64,000 bases of DNA from Carnegiea gigantea. Lineage: Eukaryota; Streptophyta; Magnoliopsida; Caryophyllales; Cactaceae. Below the pieces are notes generated by a model that worked only from the letters and a program-made list of their open reading frames with translations, made no database searches and was not told where the DNA came from. Below are positions 35,761-47,977 of the stretch, piece after piece (the stretch's first letter is position 1; the number at the start of each line of letters is the position of its first letter). The position numbers and the translations under genes were made by a program. Where the stretch lies: positions 685,606 to 749,605 of the forward strand of contig JAKOGI010000107.1 of assembly GCA_029747015.1 (NCBI GenBank). The letters run 5' to 3'.

Positions 35761-36768
35761 CTTTACAGTTGTAGCTCACGGAAAATGTTGATAGTGGAAG
35801 TGAAATTCAGCACTAGCAAACAGTGGAGCATGTGTGCATCCATGACCCATATGATAGAAGATCTTGCTCTCATTGAAAATCTCTGTGAATCCAATTTGAA
35901 AAGTTCAAATTTTGCGTTTGAGGAGATTGAATGTTAAGACTAGTAGTCGGTGGAGTTAATGTTGTGCACCGACCTTATACTCTTAATAGTATACACAGGG
36001 AGTTAATAGATCCCCTTAATATTAGTCCATATTTTCATGTGATTTGTGTACACTGGATTGTGTATTCTCTACGTTGTATTTATAAGTTGTACTTCATATC
36101 TTGGTACATTGTTATTTGCCATTCAAGTAAAATAGTTTAGTAAATTGCTCTTTTATTATTCTTTTTTCATCACTAGTAAACGAAAGAAGTCAAATTAAAA
36201 AACCGAAAATAGCATAATAAATAGTTTAAATGGTGAATACATTTTGAACAACTCAATCATAACCTCTTTAAAACAAATGTTGTACTAAGATCATTCAAGA
36301 TTGCAATGTTTTTCATTTACCATCATATTGAGTATGAGTCGGCTTCTTTTATCCATGGATATGTTTTACTTTTATTGTTCCGTAAGTTTGTAGATTACTT
36401 ATCAATTAATTATTAAAAAGTAATTCAGTTAATTTCACCACCTTTTATACCAAATTGATGTGATAACCATAACGTTAATTGTAGGCTACAAAAGACAATC
36501 TTTGAACAATACATATTAAACAATACGAATTAGCATATTTTTTATGATCTCAAGCTGTTTTAAAACCTAACGTATCATATATTACCAATCAAGACATCAT
36601 TTTCTTTGACTATACTCAAGAGTTGATACTTATGCCAATTTTCTAAGGAAATCAAAACTAATATTAGTAAAATAGTTTTTAAAAATATTTTCTATTTACA
36701 TGTGAGAATTAGATAGCCCAAAAAAGATTCAAATTTAAATTAGTAGTATTATTAAAGTAGGACAGTAT

Positions 36769-36769
36769 C

Positions 36770-36829
<60 letters not shown>

Positions 36830-36867
36830 GCATATGTGTATATATATATATGTGTGTGTGTGTGTGG

Positions 36868-36892
<25 letters not shown>
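36769..36892. repeat. (TA)n and (TG)n microsatellite field
   Basis: Several long TA runs broken by TATATTATATATATAATA and one TGTGTGTGTG block. Confidence 0.95.
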
Positions 36893-36898
<6 letters not shown>

Positions 36899-38552
36899 AT
36901 GGAATTAACATATGAGTGCCATATGTCATACCACATAGGATGTTATGTGTAATGCCATGTAGAATGAATTAGGTACATAAATGTCAATTTATGGTTAGAC
37001 TAATGCAATGCTATATTTTAAAAAATAACTTCTTGCATATCTTATATATTTATTAATATACTATAATAAAATATTCATTATATTAATAAACTATAAGGTG
37101 GTCCATAAAATTTGCCCAAAAAAATAGATGTTACATATATAAAAATTTTGACAGAAAATAGTAAATAAATAATTATGGCATGAAAACAAAAGGAATTTTA
37201 CGTGATTTAAAAGGATAAAAAAAAAGAAACAATAATAATTCAAAATAATAATTATGTTGTTTTGGAATTATTACTACTTTTAAACTTGATATATTTTTAT
37301 TGCTTAGTTATATTTAATGAACTTAAAACAACAATTAGCTACAATTCTTGCATGTACTGTTTACATATCTTATGTAGTCATTAGTACGACGGTAATATAA
37401 TCTTTATTAAATTAAGATAAATAAAAAGTTGTTCTATTTATCTAAACTTGCGCCCAAATAAAAGACGTCTCATATATTAGAGAATTTTTAAAAAGTAGTA
37501 AATAAATAATTATAGTACAAATACAAAAGAAATTTAAAATAATTTAATGAAAAAAAGAAAAATAAACAATGATAACTCAAAAAAATAATTATTTTGTAAT
37601 GTAATATTAATTCTATATATTAAATTGACCTAGTGTCATATATAATTATTAATTAGTAATAAAATTTATTCTCCAAAAATATAATCGTTTAACGATGAAA
37701 TACTAAACAAATTGAATAAAAAAGTGAGTTCAAATTAAGAGTGAAAAGGATGTTGTTACTACGAAAAAAGAGTCTAGCAAAACACTCAACTTTTAATAAT
37801 TAAATAATCTGATACATTAATTTATTTTTACTATTCGAAAAGAAACTATCTATTATATTAGTAATGTATTTAAAAAATATGTAAATTATATCCTCACAAT
37901 GCAAGGGTAAAGTGGATAAAAAAAGAGCATGCACAAAGCAGCTAAAGAGATTAAAAAAGGCAAACATCCGATAGAATGTTTAATTAATTAGTCACTAAGT
38001 AACTAATTCAAGAGCACTAAGCCACGAACTATTTAAAAAATAATAATTAAATCAAACACTAGAAAACAATTAGTAGAAAAGTACGTCCACCGACAATCAC
38101 GGTGGTCCGTGGACCTGTTCCCTCTCTGTCGCTTCCCTTTTCAAAAATCAAAAAAAAACGAAAATACATTTTGTCTTTGCTTGTAAGGCAATTGACGTCA
38201 CTCTTGTCGGGGACAAGGAAATCCTGAACACGCAAACTCAAAGCAACTCAAATAGAATCATATCCCTCGGTATCAATCTACACCGGTCAGACGGGCGGTC
38301 TTACTTGAATTTGAGTAAAATATAAATTGGATGTATTTTAAATTCGATTAAAATACAAGTAAATGTATTTAGACTATACAAATTGCAGCTGATGCAACGG
38401 ATTTAAAATGTTTTTTATAGGTTATTTTCTTTTAGTCAAAATTAAAGACTCAACATATTTAAAATTTAAAATTGTTCGTATTTAATAAAGAAAACATTAT
38501 TATCGTAATTTCTTAAAAGAATATTAAACATATTCAAAATTTTCATTATAAT

Positions 38553-38632
38553 ATATGTGCATCATGTCTCGCGAAAGCGGGACCCACGGTCATACTGGGA
38601 GGCATTGTTGTTGTTGTATATGTGCATCATGT
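38553..38632 (+). mobile_element. 5'-truncated SINE with perfect target duplication
   Basis: A 50-bp body (38568-38617) reads CGCGAAAGCGGGACCCACGG, ACTGGGAGG and ends in (TTG)n. A perfect 15-bp duplication ATATGTGCATCATGT lies at 38553-38567 and 38618-38632. The body matches the 3' end of the SINE at 30229-30335. Confidence 0.85.
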
Positions 38633-39597
38633 ATGAGTTGCCAAGGATTCAAGCATCGTGAGTCGACTTGTAGATTAAAATAAGGTTAATAATTGTCGAA
38701 TCATTTATGGATCAACCCATTTAATGCATGCTCACGGTCGGGGCATTTCGGTCCGCTAATAACTCATTTCATAATTCGATATTTTTGTTGTCTAATTTAT
38801 CATTGCCTAATCAAACACACTTTATTTTAGTGGGTTGATATGAACACGAATACGAATTTGCCCATTACCCAATATTAGCATTATAGTTCGAAACCAATTA
38901 GAGTTGAAATGAAAAGATATTGAAGAAATATAAGATATTACAATTATCTTTTAACTACCACATCAAAATCTAGATTACTACAAAATAATATTATTTAAAA
39001 TGTGATGAGACATATTCATTTCACCAAAAGTATATATTCTTCTCTTGTTTAATATTTGCCTCATTCCAAATTGATTTTTTTAAGACTAGATAGTTATTTC
39101 TTGCCATTTTTCTATGCCCTTTTTAAAAATTTTCTAAATTTATAAGTCGCGTATGATATTATTGTGAGAATGAAGTTGGGAAAGAATGACAACTATTATT
39201 TAATTTATGTAGGGATGTGATAATTATATAATGTCTCTCTAAACAAACTGATATCATGAATAATCATTATTGTCAAGAGGGATAAATTTAAAAAATTAAA
39301 AAATAAAGATATAATATTCTGGTCGACCGAGCGGGTTTGGGTTTGGGTTTGAACCTCTAATTTACAGGTTTTTCGAGTTCGTTTAATTTTGGGTCTCAGT
39401 TAAGAAAATCATGTTCAAAACCCAAAATTTTCGGGCCGGTTTCGGTTAGGTTTTCGGGTTAGTTAGTTTTTGCCCGGTCTAGGTATCATACATTGCCACA
39501 AACTTGTCAACATAGGTTGGTCTAAGAGAAAATTCGACACTTTATTTTATATATATAGATAAAATTGAAAAGATATAAATCTCTTATATAAGGTATT

Positions 39598-40845
39598 TGA
39601 TAAATGCTTAGAGTACACTTCATTTTGGCGTCATTTTGCTGCATTTTTAGGGAGAATTATGAACTTTATGTTATAATCTACACTCCTATTCTCGTTTTAT
39701 ACTCGGGTATGATTTTTTTTTTTCCCTAGGTTTTGTAGGTTTTTAGACATTTTTGCCCTTATTTTGACATGAATTGAGTATGTTTTGACTCCCACGGATG
39801 CCCCCAAGTCATCATGCCCGTGGAAAAAAAAAAAGAAGAACCAGAGAATGTTGAAACAGGCCAACCACGGACCCTCCGTGGTGAGCTTTAACCTATTTGC
39901 CTCTTCGTTTCCTCCATCTTGTGGGTGAGGATGGCTGAGTTCATGCTTAAATAGGGTTGTTTCGACTGCAGAAGGGAGATAACATGGAGAGCCAAGACAT
40001 CTAACACTCATTTCTATTTCACTTCTATCATTAGTTTTAGGATTTCAAGTTTTTTGAGAGCAAGAGACGGAATTGGAGTGAAAGATTGGCACTTGGAAGC
40101 TTAGAATTTGGGAAGCCATTGAAGACCACCATAGTTGCTAAGCTTTCTTTCCTTTCTAATCTTTTCTTAAACTTTTGTTTAGATGTTGATTATTTCAATT
40201 ATGTGTGAGTAGTTTATCTTAATCTAGGGACTTGTTAGCCAAAGTATTGATGTTGGATATCTAATTTTCAATATTTGTGCTTTATGAAAATTGGTGTGAT
40301 TGAATTCTATCTTGTGGATGAATCGCTGTGAGCAAATTTTAGCTAGATTTGCTTGTATATACTAGATAGTTGAGTGAAGTACTGAAAGAAGAAACACACT
40401 ATTAGCACAACAAGTTAGAACGTAATCTAACGACTTCTTGAAAGAGAGTTGTTTGTTGAGAGAAAATCCTAACAATCAAAAATCCATAACCAACACTAAA
40501 CAAAAGACATTTGAAAGAATGTTAATTAGATTATTTAGGCAATTCAGTTTGTTTCGCAAGAAAATATTGAATTCTTAGTTCGATTGCGCTCCTTTGAATC
40601 ATCCACTTCTAGATAAAATGCATATTTAAATCGAATGATCCAACTCTTTACTGGGTGAAACAATTCCCTGGATGCTTTTAAGCTAATTGATTTTTCGATA
40701 GTTAAATAGTGATAGTTGAGACAACCCGTTGAATTTTGGTCGTTTAGTCTTTTATAATAGGTTAAAACTCAGTAGATTATATTTGGTCTCTGAGGGATCA
40801 ATATTAAAACTATATTACAACAGTCGTGCGCTTGTGGTAACATCA
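39598..40845 (+). repeat. 5' LTR of element A
   Basis: Begins TGATAAATGCTTAGAG and ends AACATCA, directly followed by AGTTTTTGGC and the primer site. It contains the palindromic motif CCACGGACCCTCCGTGG at about 39865-39882. With no partner in the window, its left border rests on the TG start and typical composition. Confidence 0.65.
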
Positions 40846-40851
40846 AGTTTT

Positions 40852-40869
40852 TGGCTCTGTTGTTGGGGA
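40852..40869 (+). other. degenerate primer binding site of element A
   Basis: TGGCTCTGTTGTTGGGGA against the intact form TGGCGCCGTTGCCGGGGA (complement of a tRNA-Asp 3' end; seen intact in element B). Four differences, three of them C to T. Confidence 0.7.
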
Positions 40870-40969
40870 CCAATTTGTAGATATTGAGTTTGCGTATTTA
40901 GATTGGCTGAGTATTTTTTGTGTTTTTTCTTTTTCATTGTAGTTTCTTGATTTCCATTGGCAGTGTTTT

Positions 40970-43238
40970 GTGGTGAATTTTGCAGGATTTATCCATTTAC
41001 GTGCAAAGTCTCTTCTGTTTGAATTTGATTCGGAAATAGAAAGGACTTTTTGCTCTAGGAGGAAGAAGTTGAAGTTAGAGGAGCAAAGAGCCCAAGTTCA
41101 AAAAGCCTCTTCAATGATGGCGGAAGGAAGAGATGACCAAAGAAGGACGCTTCGGGATTTTGTCACCTAGGGGTTCAAGGCATTGCCTCTAGTATTGCTG
41201 GACCCAGCGTGGAAGCCCACAACTTTGAGATCAAGCCGACTCTTATTTCCATGGTGCAACAATCTCAATTTGGAGGCACCCCCTAGATGATTCCAACTTA
41301 CACTTCTCGGTATTCTTAGACGTGTACGACATGTTGAAGCTCAACGGTGTTTCTACTGATGCCATATGATTGTGGTTATTTCCCTTTTCTCTTAGTGACA
41401 AGGTGAGAGCATGGCTACATTCTTTGCCTTCGGGATGCATCACAACATGGGATGAGCTCACCAGGGTCTTTCTTGCAAAATTCTTTCCTCCAAGCAAGAC
41501 GAAAAGTTTGAGAAACCAAATCACCACTTTCGCTCAAAGGGAGGATGAAGCGCCATATGAAGTCTAGGAGCATTTCACGGAGCTATTGAGGCTATGTCCA
41601 CATCACGGCCTTTAACGGTGGATGTTAGTGTAAGCCTTCTATGATAGAATCACCTAACCGATAAGGTCTACTATAGACGTAGCAGCAGGTGGTACACTTA
41701 TGAACAAAACTGAAGATGACGCTTACATTCTTATTAAAGAGATGGTGCTAAATAACTACCAATGGTCCAATTAGAGGAGCTAACCTAAGAGTGTTGGAGG
41801 TAAGTTAGAACTTGATGCTATCTCTATGGTTTCTGCTAATGTAGATGCCATATTTCAAAGGTTAGAACAATTGAATATTAATTCTATTAGTTCAAGTACC
41901 CCCTTCCCCATCATGTGAAATTTATGGGTTTGTTGCTCATTTGACTATAAATTGTCAAGTCGGGAGTCCATTTGCTTTAGATGCTAGTGACTCAGTTAAC
42001 TATGTCAACAATTTCAATCCTAAACTGACTAATGACCCATTCTCTAATACCTATAATTCTAGTTGGAGGAATCACCTCAATTTCTTCTTATGTCTAATGC
42101 GCTTTCTATGTCTCAAATGAATTTTAGATCACCCACTGGATTTCAAAGAGTACCTTATCCTCAACAAGGACCTCAAAAATCCAATTTGGAGACATGATAT
42201 AGAGTATTCTTCTGGCACAGCAAAAGTAAGATGCATATAGGCAATTAGCATCTAAGATTGATGTGCTTACTACTCATAATAAGATGTTGGAAGCTCAAAT
42301 TGCTCAACAAGCTAGCTCTTCATCTATACCCATGGGTAGTTTTCCTAGTGAGCCTCAGCCAAATCCCTGTGAGCAGTGTAACTATGTTACTTTGAAAGTA
42401 GGGTTAGAGGATTCTACAGGCATGGAGCTTGAGGAAGGTGGAGAGGTGCCTAGAATCGAGAGTAAGGTGAAAAATACTAAGTTTGAGACCCTACTCTTTG
42501 GAGGTGTGCATAATGTGATTGTAACTGAAGAGTTTCTCCCCTAAACTTAAAGACTCTGGTGGCTTCTCTATTCCTTGTATGGTCAGTTAGGTGAAGATTG
42601 ATAGGGCCTTATATGATCTTGGTGCAAGTGTTAGTCTTATGCCCTATTCCATTTTCCAGAAGCTTGGTTTAGGTGAGTTGCAACCAACACCTATTTCACT
42701 TCAATTCGCGGATGGTTCCATGAAGTGCCCTCTGGGTATTTCAGAGAATGTTCCCACTAAAGTAGGTGATTTTTATAGGCTTAATGACTTTATCAACTTA
42801 GATATGGCCATAGATGCATATGCCCATATTATTCTAGGGAGACCCTTCTTGGTCACTTCTGGTTGCAAGGTTGATGTGAAAGGAAGACAATTAATATTTG
42901 TTGTAAGAGAATGTCATGTTGAATTTACCTTGTTTAAAAACCAGAATATCCCTTCTCCTTCATCTGCTTTGGAATAAGATATGGATTTCCATGAGATTGG
43001 CTCATTTGATAATTGGTGGCATGTTGACCCTTTTGTGTTTGAATGTGTTACATCTGAAGGCCTCGGCCTAGATTATACTAGGGTGGGATTTAATGTGACT
43101 GCGCCACCTAGCGTAGTCAAGCATGAGCCTCATGCTACTATTGAAATTTCGATGAGCGATTATTGCAGGTTTGCTCAAGTAATGCAGTCCATGCCTCCTG
43201 TTGATGATATAGAGTGTGACTTTGGCTTAGGAGTATAG
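40970..43238 (+). pseudogene. gag-protease remnant of element A
   Basis: The N-terminal gag frame (FDSEIERTF) is at 40970-41170. A gag core (FPFSLSDKVRAWLHSLP, TWDELTRVFLAKFFPP) is at 41370-41567. The protease is at 42591-42977, with YDLGASVSLMPYSIF and ILGRPFLVTSG. Frames are separated by stops and shifts, so no full protein can be made. The zinc knuckle seen in element B is not clear here. Confidence 0.8.
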
Positions 43239-43271
43239 CTTAGTAGTGGCTCATTTGATGGAAACTATTAC

Positions 43272-43407
43272 AAATTCATTTTGTACATGGATCATGTTAA
43301 ATGGAGCCACTTGATGGTAAATAAAGACCTCCATCCCGAGCTTTTGAGATAGTACATTTTAGTGCAAGAGTTTGATTTCGAGGTCTATGATAAAGAAAAA
43401 TTGGGAG
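43272..43407 (+). pseudogene. short RNase H remnant (pol vestige) in element A
   Basis: One frame reads YMDHVKWSHLMVNKD, then LHPELLR, a stop codon, and YILVQEFDFEVYDKE. This resembles the C-terminal RNase H block of Ty3/gypsy pol (tDHxxLkyLl ... llQEFdleI.DKkG). RT core, integrase and the rest of RNase H are absent, so it looks like the scar of a large internal pol deletion. The match is from family knowledge and needs a profile search. Confidence 0.6.
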
Positions 43408-44182
43408 ATGTGGAGGAACCCATTGACAAGCCTGCTATCCACCATCTTTCTAATCCCGAGCCCTCCTAGAAGAGACAGTTGAGATCCCAACCCTAAAAGA
43501 GCGCTTCTTAGGAGGCAACCCAAGTTTTTTTCCGTTTACTAGTTTTTCGTTTTTTTGATTGTATATGGTGTATTATTTTTGTTTTTCTAGTGAAAGATAG
43601 AAAAAAAGCCAAAAAGTGAGAAGAAGAAAAAAAGAGAGAAAAAGAAGTGGAAAGGAGAGAGAAAAAAATCATCGAACAAAAATAAGAGGGTTTTAGAAAC
43701 AGAGCTCACCACGGACCCGTTGTGGTGGCCCCCAATGGTCCGTGGTGAGGCTCTCCGTCCGCGGTCAAGGGTTTTTCAAGCTCTTTGACTCTAGAGACCT
43801 ATTCTTCTTCCATTACATTTCGTCCTTCCCTCTCTAAACTCTCTCATCCTCATTCTAAAACCTCCATAACCACCCACCTCTAAACCTTCAATTTTTGCTC
43901 ATTTTTCATCAAATTTCATCCATTTCTTCTTATCTTCTTCACTTTCACTCCAAATCTCCTTTAAATTTCCCTTTTCCTGCCTTCTTTCTCTCACATTCTA
44001 CCCATTTTCATACCTCTATTCAACAACTCCACTTCACTTTCCATTCTTCCAAATTATCTCTTTTTCTTCCATATTTCTTCTCATTTCATCTTAATTTTCA
44101 CTAATTTTGCATTTTTGTCATTTTTCTTCCCAGTTTCACTTTTGTTAGAGTTTAAAGCTTTCATTCATCCATTACCATTACT

Positions 44183-45401
44183 ATGACATCTAAGAAGAAG
44201 GCAATAACCACCCAAGAGGCGGGGACATCCAGTCAAGCACCTCAATGAGCACCCCGGACTTCCCTGACCTCAACTAATGCACAAACCGAGGTAATATTCC
44301 TAACCCTCTTGCTTTAACACATCCTGAGCATATTGCTAGATACAATACCTTGATTACTAAGTTAGTTGTTGCTACTCGTTATTATGATGAGGATTTGTTA
44401 ACTAGATTAGGTTTGTTAGACGATATTCATTAGTTGTTTATTAAGGGAGGTATAGGGCAATTTTTAGAGATAAGGGACCACACTTATCATGACCTCACCC
44501 TTGAATTTTTGTGTACGTTACATATAAAGGCTACGAGTGGGCCTCATTGTCAAGAAGGATACATTTTCTTGTATCTAAATCGGGAATTTTATGAACTAAA
44601 CTTGAGTGACTTAAATACTATATTTGGTTTTTCACTGAGTATGGACTGCCTTATCGACATGTCCCTAAAGAATTTAACTCGAATGCTTTTTGAAATGAAA
44701 TTTCTGGGGACCATCGGTATAATACAAGCAACTCCAAAGGCATTGTTATTCGAAACCCCTATATTTGAGTGGCCCAACGATTACTTGCATGTGGTTTGTT
44801 TGCAAGAGAAGATAGTTTGAATGTGCCTCGCTTATCTAAATTGTATTTCTTATATAGCATGCTCCAAGGTGACCAACTTGATCCCGATTGTTACATAGTG
44901 CGGCTACTAGTTCCGCACAGAGGATTCTGATTGGGGGTCTCATTACCCCCATTGCTACGTCTATTAGGATAGAATCGAACCCCGATGATAGAGTTCTCGG
45001 TTTCAAGTGGTTGAACTTAGCCGCTTTTGAGCAAATGAAATTTTGTAAGGCAGATGCTAGGCGTGTTTGTTGGATTTATCTTGGGAACTGTCTCATACCT
45101 CTCCCTAATGTTGACTGAACCACTCTCTTGAATATATGTGCATCCGCGTCTTTGATAATAGCTTTAAGGTCTTTATGGTAATTTTACAAGTTCTTCTGCA
45201 TGTAGCTAATATTTTTGTACCCACCAACCTGCTCTTTTAGGAGCTGATAAACCTTTGAGATGGTCTTATATTAGCTCGAGCGTCTTTGCAGATCATGTCT
45301 TTATGTGCGAAGCTGACATTTCTATTTAAAATGAGAAACTGCCTCCTGCTAGGTGTGCACAAAGGGAGAACACAACCCTCGTAAAATTTGATTGTCTCAA
45401 A
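44183..45401 (+). pseudogene. Athila ORF1-like gene of element A (interrupted)
   Basis: Starts MTSKKKAITTQEAG at 44183. Blocks resembling the plant retroelement ORF1 family (Athila; sometimes called env-like) follow: DEDLLTRLGLLDDI, YHDLTLEFLCTLHIK, GYIFLYLNREFYELNL, GGLITPIATSIRIE, LPPARCAQREN. A few stops and shifts break it. The last frame runs to the hAT insertion at 45401 and continues in phase at 53979 as LPIIGQPQNHTSLAPFFY. Confidence 0.7.
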
Positions 45402-46505
45402 TAGGACTGTTCATTATTAAGTTTAGACTTGGACCGGATCGAAGATCGGGCATGACTGAACTGGGCCAAATTGGACCAAGCCAATTCGATGGAATCCTCG
45501 GTCCTATCTTTTATCTATTTCGATCTTCGGTCCAGTCCGAGTCTAGACCGAATGCCCCGATGAACCAGACCGAGACTGAACGAAGGTTAAGGGATTTTTT
45601 TAATTTTTAAAGTTCCTGACTACTTGACCTCCCTTCAGTCATGACATTCTTTCTAATCTCCCTTCCTCACCCAGTCCTAACCTTAACTTCCTAAGCGCCT
45701 TCGTTGCCTTTACATCCAGACCCAATCCTTTGCTATTTTGCTAATCGTACGCTCCGACCCTGGCACTCCTCTCAGCTCAGGAATCGTTTTTTTCATACTG
45801 TCTAAGTTGCCTGAAGCCTAAATTGGCAACAACTATTCAATTTCAAAGCACCTATGAAATTTATGGATTCTATTTGATTTGGAAGTCTTCCTCTCGCTCC
45901 ATGTTATTGCCCAGTTTCAATTTCAGTAGGTTGCTGTAATTTAGCAGTGACTAAGTCCTCCATTGATGTGCTTAGGTGGAGGTCTAGTAGGTAGGACACA
46001 TGGGCTCCTCTTTCCCACTTTTCTATTTTTCAATTTGATTATTATCTAATTGATCTAAGCCATGGGTTTGTTTAGATTTGGACCCTGTTTTTGCATCTCT
46101 TTCCTCTCTGATATTTTGTATTCTCAAATTTATGATTAATTTGGTCATGGAATGGAAATAGGCTGAGTATCTGAAGTTAGGAGCTAGAGTTTCTGCCTCT
46201 CTGTCTTCTCTAATATCCTGATTTTGGTTCGCGAGAAATGAAGGCTAGGCAGAGTTACCATGGCCGAGCTTGTTAAAGTAAGGACGCCTTAATATATATT
46301 CATTTCTTTGAAAAGCAGCCTAAATCAAACGCGAACCAAGCACCCATATCAATACAGTTGGGCTTGGCCCCTTTAATTGCAGCATGAGGCTTGGTCCAAA
46401 ATCGGTCTGGTCCCGATCTGATCAAGTTTTGCCCAGTTCGGTCCCAGTTTGGACCGATTTTGGACTGGTCTAGTCCTTGGTCCTCTACAGGGATCTTAAT
46501 CGATC

Positions 46506-47939
46506 TGTTGAGTTAAAAATATACCGCAAGTGCACGGCGTAGCTGTAGCTAGCAACCGGTAAGTACGGGTCGAATCTACAGGGAACTTGGTTTCAACTAC
46601 TAGAACTAATTGGACTAACTCAAGCTAGGCAGTTGTTGAGTGAAGTTGGTTTAACTAATTCTAACTCTATTTGGTCTAAGACAATAATAAGAAGAAAATC
46701 CTGGATTGGGGTTCACCGCACTATGACGTTCATTGGAAAATACACTAGGTCGTGTGAATCTGCCTGTAAGATAATTGAAATGGAATTATTACCGGTTTAA
46801 AGCATCTACGCCTACTTTCGAAGGTCATTAGACTGATCAGACTAACCTAGTTGTCGACTTTCGTGAAACTAGAATAACAAGACCACAAGATCATGTAATT
46901 TAAATTCCCAATTGCACCCCCAACTACTTTCGTGTCAAGTAATTCAATTGCTCACAAAGCTACTCTAAGTAAAGGACCTAACTTTCGTTAGTCTCCTAAA
47001 CTCTAATTAAGAACATGAATGAAACCCTCTCAGGCAATTCATCGAACACCTGGCATGCTAAGTGAGAGTTCAATTATACTCTGGCGTAATTCACAAAAGC
47101 CTAGAATTAACAATCCAATTTACATCACAGGGGCTACGCCCAATCCAAGATTAAGGAATTTAGCCGCTAAACATGATTTCAAACAACATCTCAATCAAGA
47201 ACAATAACATGTCAAGGAATATAGAACTTGAACTAAAACGAAAGAAAAGGGGTAGAAAGGTGTACCCTGAACAATCTGCAACAATATTCAATCGAAAGCG
47301 TCAACAAATTTTGATCCAAAGCTTGAATTCAATAGCACAATAAGCAAACCCTAAGAGCCCTAGAAATCGCCTCCAACGAGAGAGAAGAAAAGGTAGCATG
47401 AAAAAAACCCGGAATTACAATCCCAAAACACGATAAAACAGCGACAACTAAAGTGGCACGGTCGTGCCAGACGGCACGGGGGCCCCGTGCCAAATTTCTG
47501 CCGGACGAAAACGCGGGACCCGGCGAAAAAAAGACAACCATGCCACACAGCACGGCCAGGCCGTGCCATGTGGCACGGCCACACCGTGCCATGTGGCACG
47601 GTCGTGCCGCGTGGCACGGCTAGGCCATGCCACGTGGCGCCGGTTCGGGTTTGTCGGGTCGTCGCGGTTTTTTCCTTGTCGCGTGTGTCCGATTCTCCGG
47701 GGCTTCCGTGCGACGCTTTTTCGTAGCTTTTCTCGCCTTCTTGGCACTCCTTTCTGCTAAATGCTGTTCATCTTTCTGTTTCTTCAATAGAGTTCCTGAA
47801 AATATCGAAAGATGTTATATGAGTTAAAAGTATGCAAAAGGAGGCCGATTTGACCCTTCCTTAACACAATTAAATGTGAAAATGAGGGAGGAAATGGGTC
47901 AAATAGGGGCTAAAAATAGTACAAAATAGAGGTTCATCA
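46506..47939 (-). repeat. 3' LTR of element B
   Basis: Starts TGTTGAGTTAAAAATATACC and ends GGTTCATCA. GC-rich GGCACGG/CCGTGCC palindromes fill 47455-47640. It has one more palindrome unit (about 24 bp) than the other LTR. Confidence 0.95.
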
Positions 47940-47940
47940 C

Positions 47941-47977
47941 ACCCCCATGCTTATCTCTTGCTTGTCCTCAAGCAAGA
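47941..47977 (-). promoter_or_regulatory. terminal hairpin and polypurine tract of element B
   Basis: On the minus strand a perfect 9-bp stem (TCTTGCTTG / CAAGCAAGA, loop AGGA, 47956-47977) is followed by AAGCATGGGGGTG at the LTR edge. The G-run next to the LTR is the expected plus-strand primer. Confidence 0.8.

Larger units (their letters stand above)
35761..39597. other. AT-rich intergenic DNA
   Basis: No exon supported. It holds a (TA)n/(TG)n field, a small SINE remnant, and at about 39320-39490 a G/T-rich patch with repeated GGGTTT and CGGGTT that looks like a decayed transposon. The rest is AT-rich without recognisable features. Confidence 0.6.
39598..45401 (+). mobile_element. element A: Athila/Tat-like LTR retroelement, 5' part
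   Basis: In order on the + strand: 5' LTR (39598-40845), degenerate tRNA-Asp-type primer site (40852-40869), broken gag-protease (to about 43238), an RNase H remnant (43272-43407), the motif AGGAGGCAACCCAAG (43511-43524), a palindrome-rich spacer (43705-43770) and a broken Athila ORF1-like gene (from 44183). It is interrupted at 45401 by a hAT-like element and resumes at 53979 for about 50 bp. No matching 3' LTR was found in the window. Confidence 0.8.

Noticed and set aside
39328..39352. GGGTTTGGGTTTGGGTTTG as an interstitial telomere.
   Set aside because: The plant telomere unit is TTTAGGG; this is three copies of a different unit inside a G/T-rich decayed repeat.
47455..47640. Regularly spaced palindromic repeats resembling a CRISPR array.
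   Set aside because: They lie inside an LTR, units and spacers vary in length, and the host is a plant.
47329..47747. Overlapping Arg/His/Ala-rich open frames at the two element B LTRs, also at 53166-53805.
   Set aside because: They are readings of the GGCACGG palindromes in every frame on both strands.
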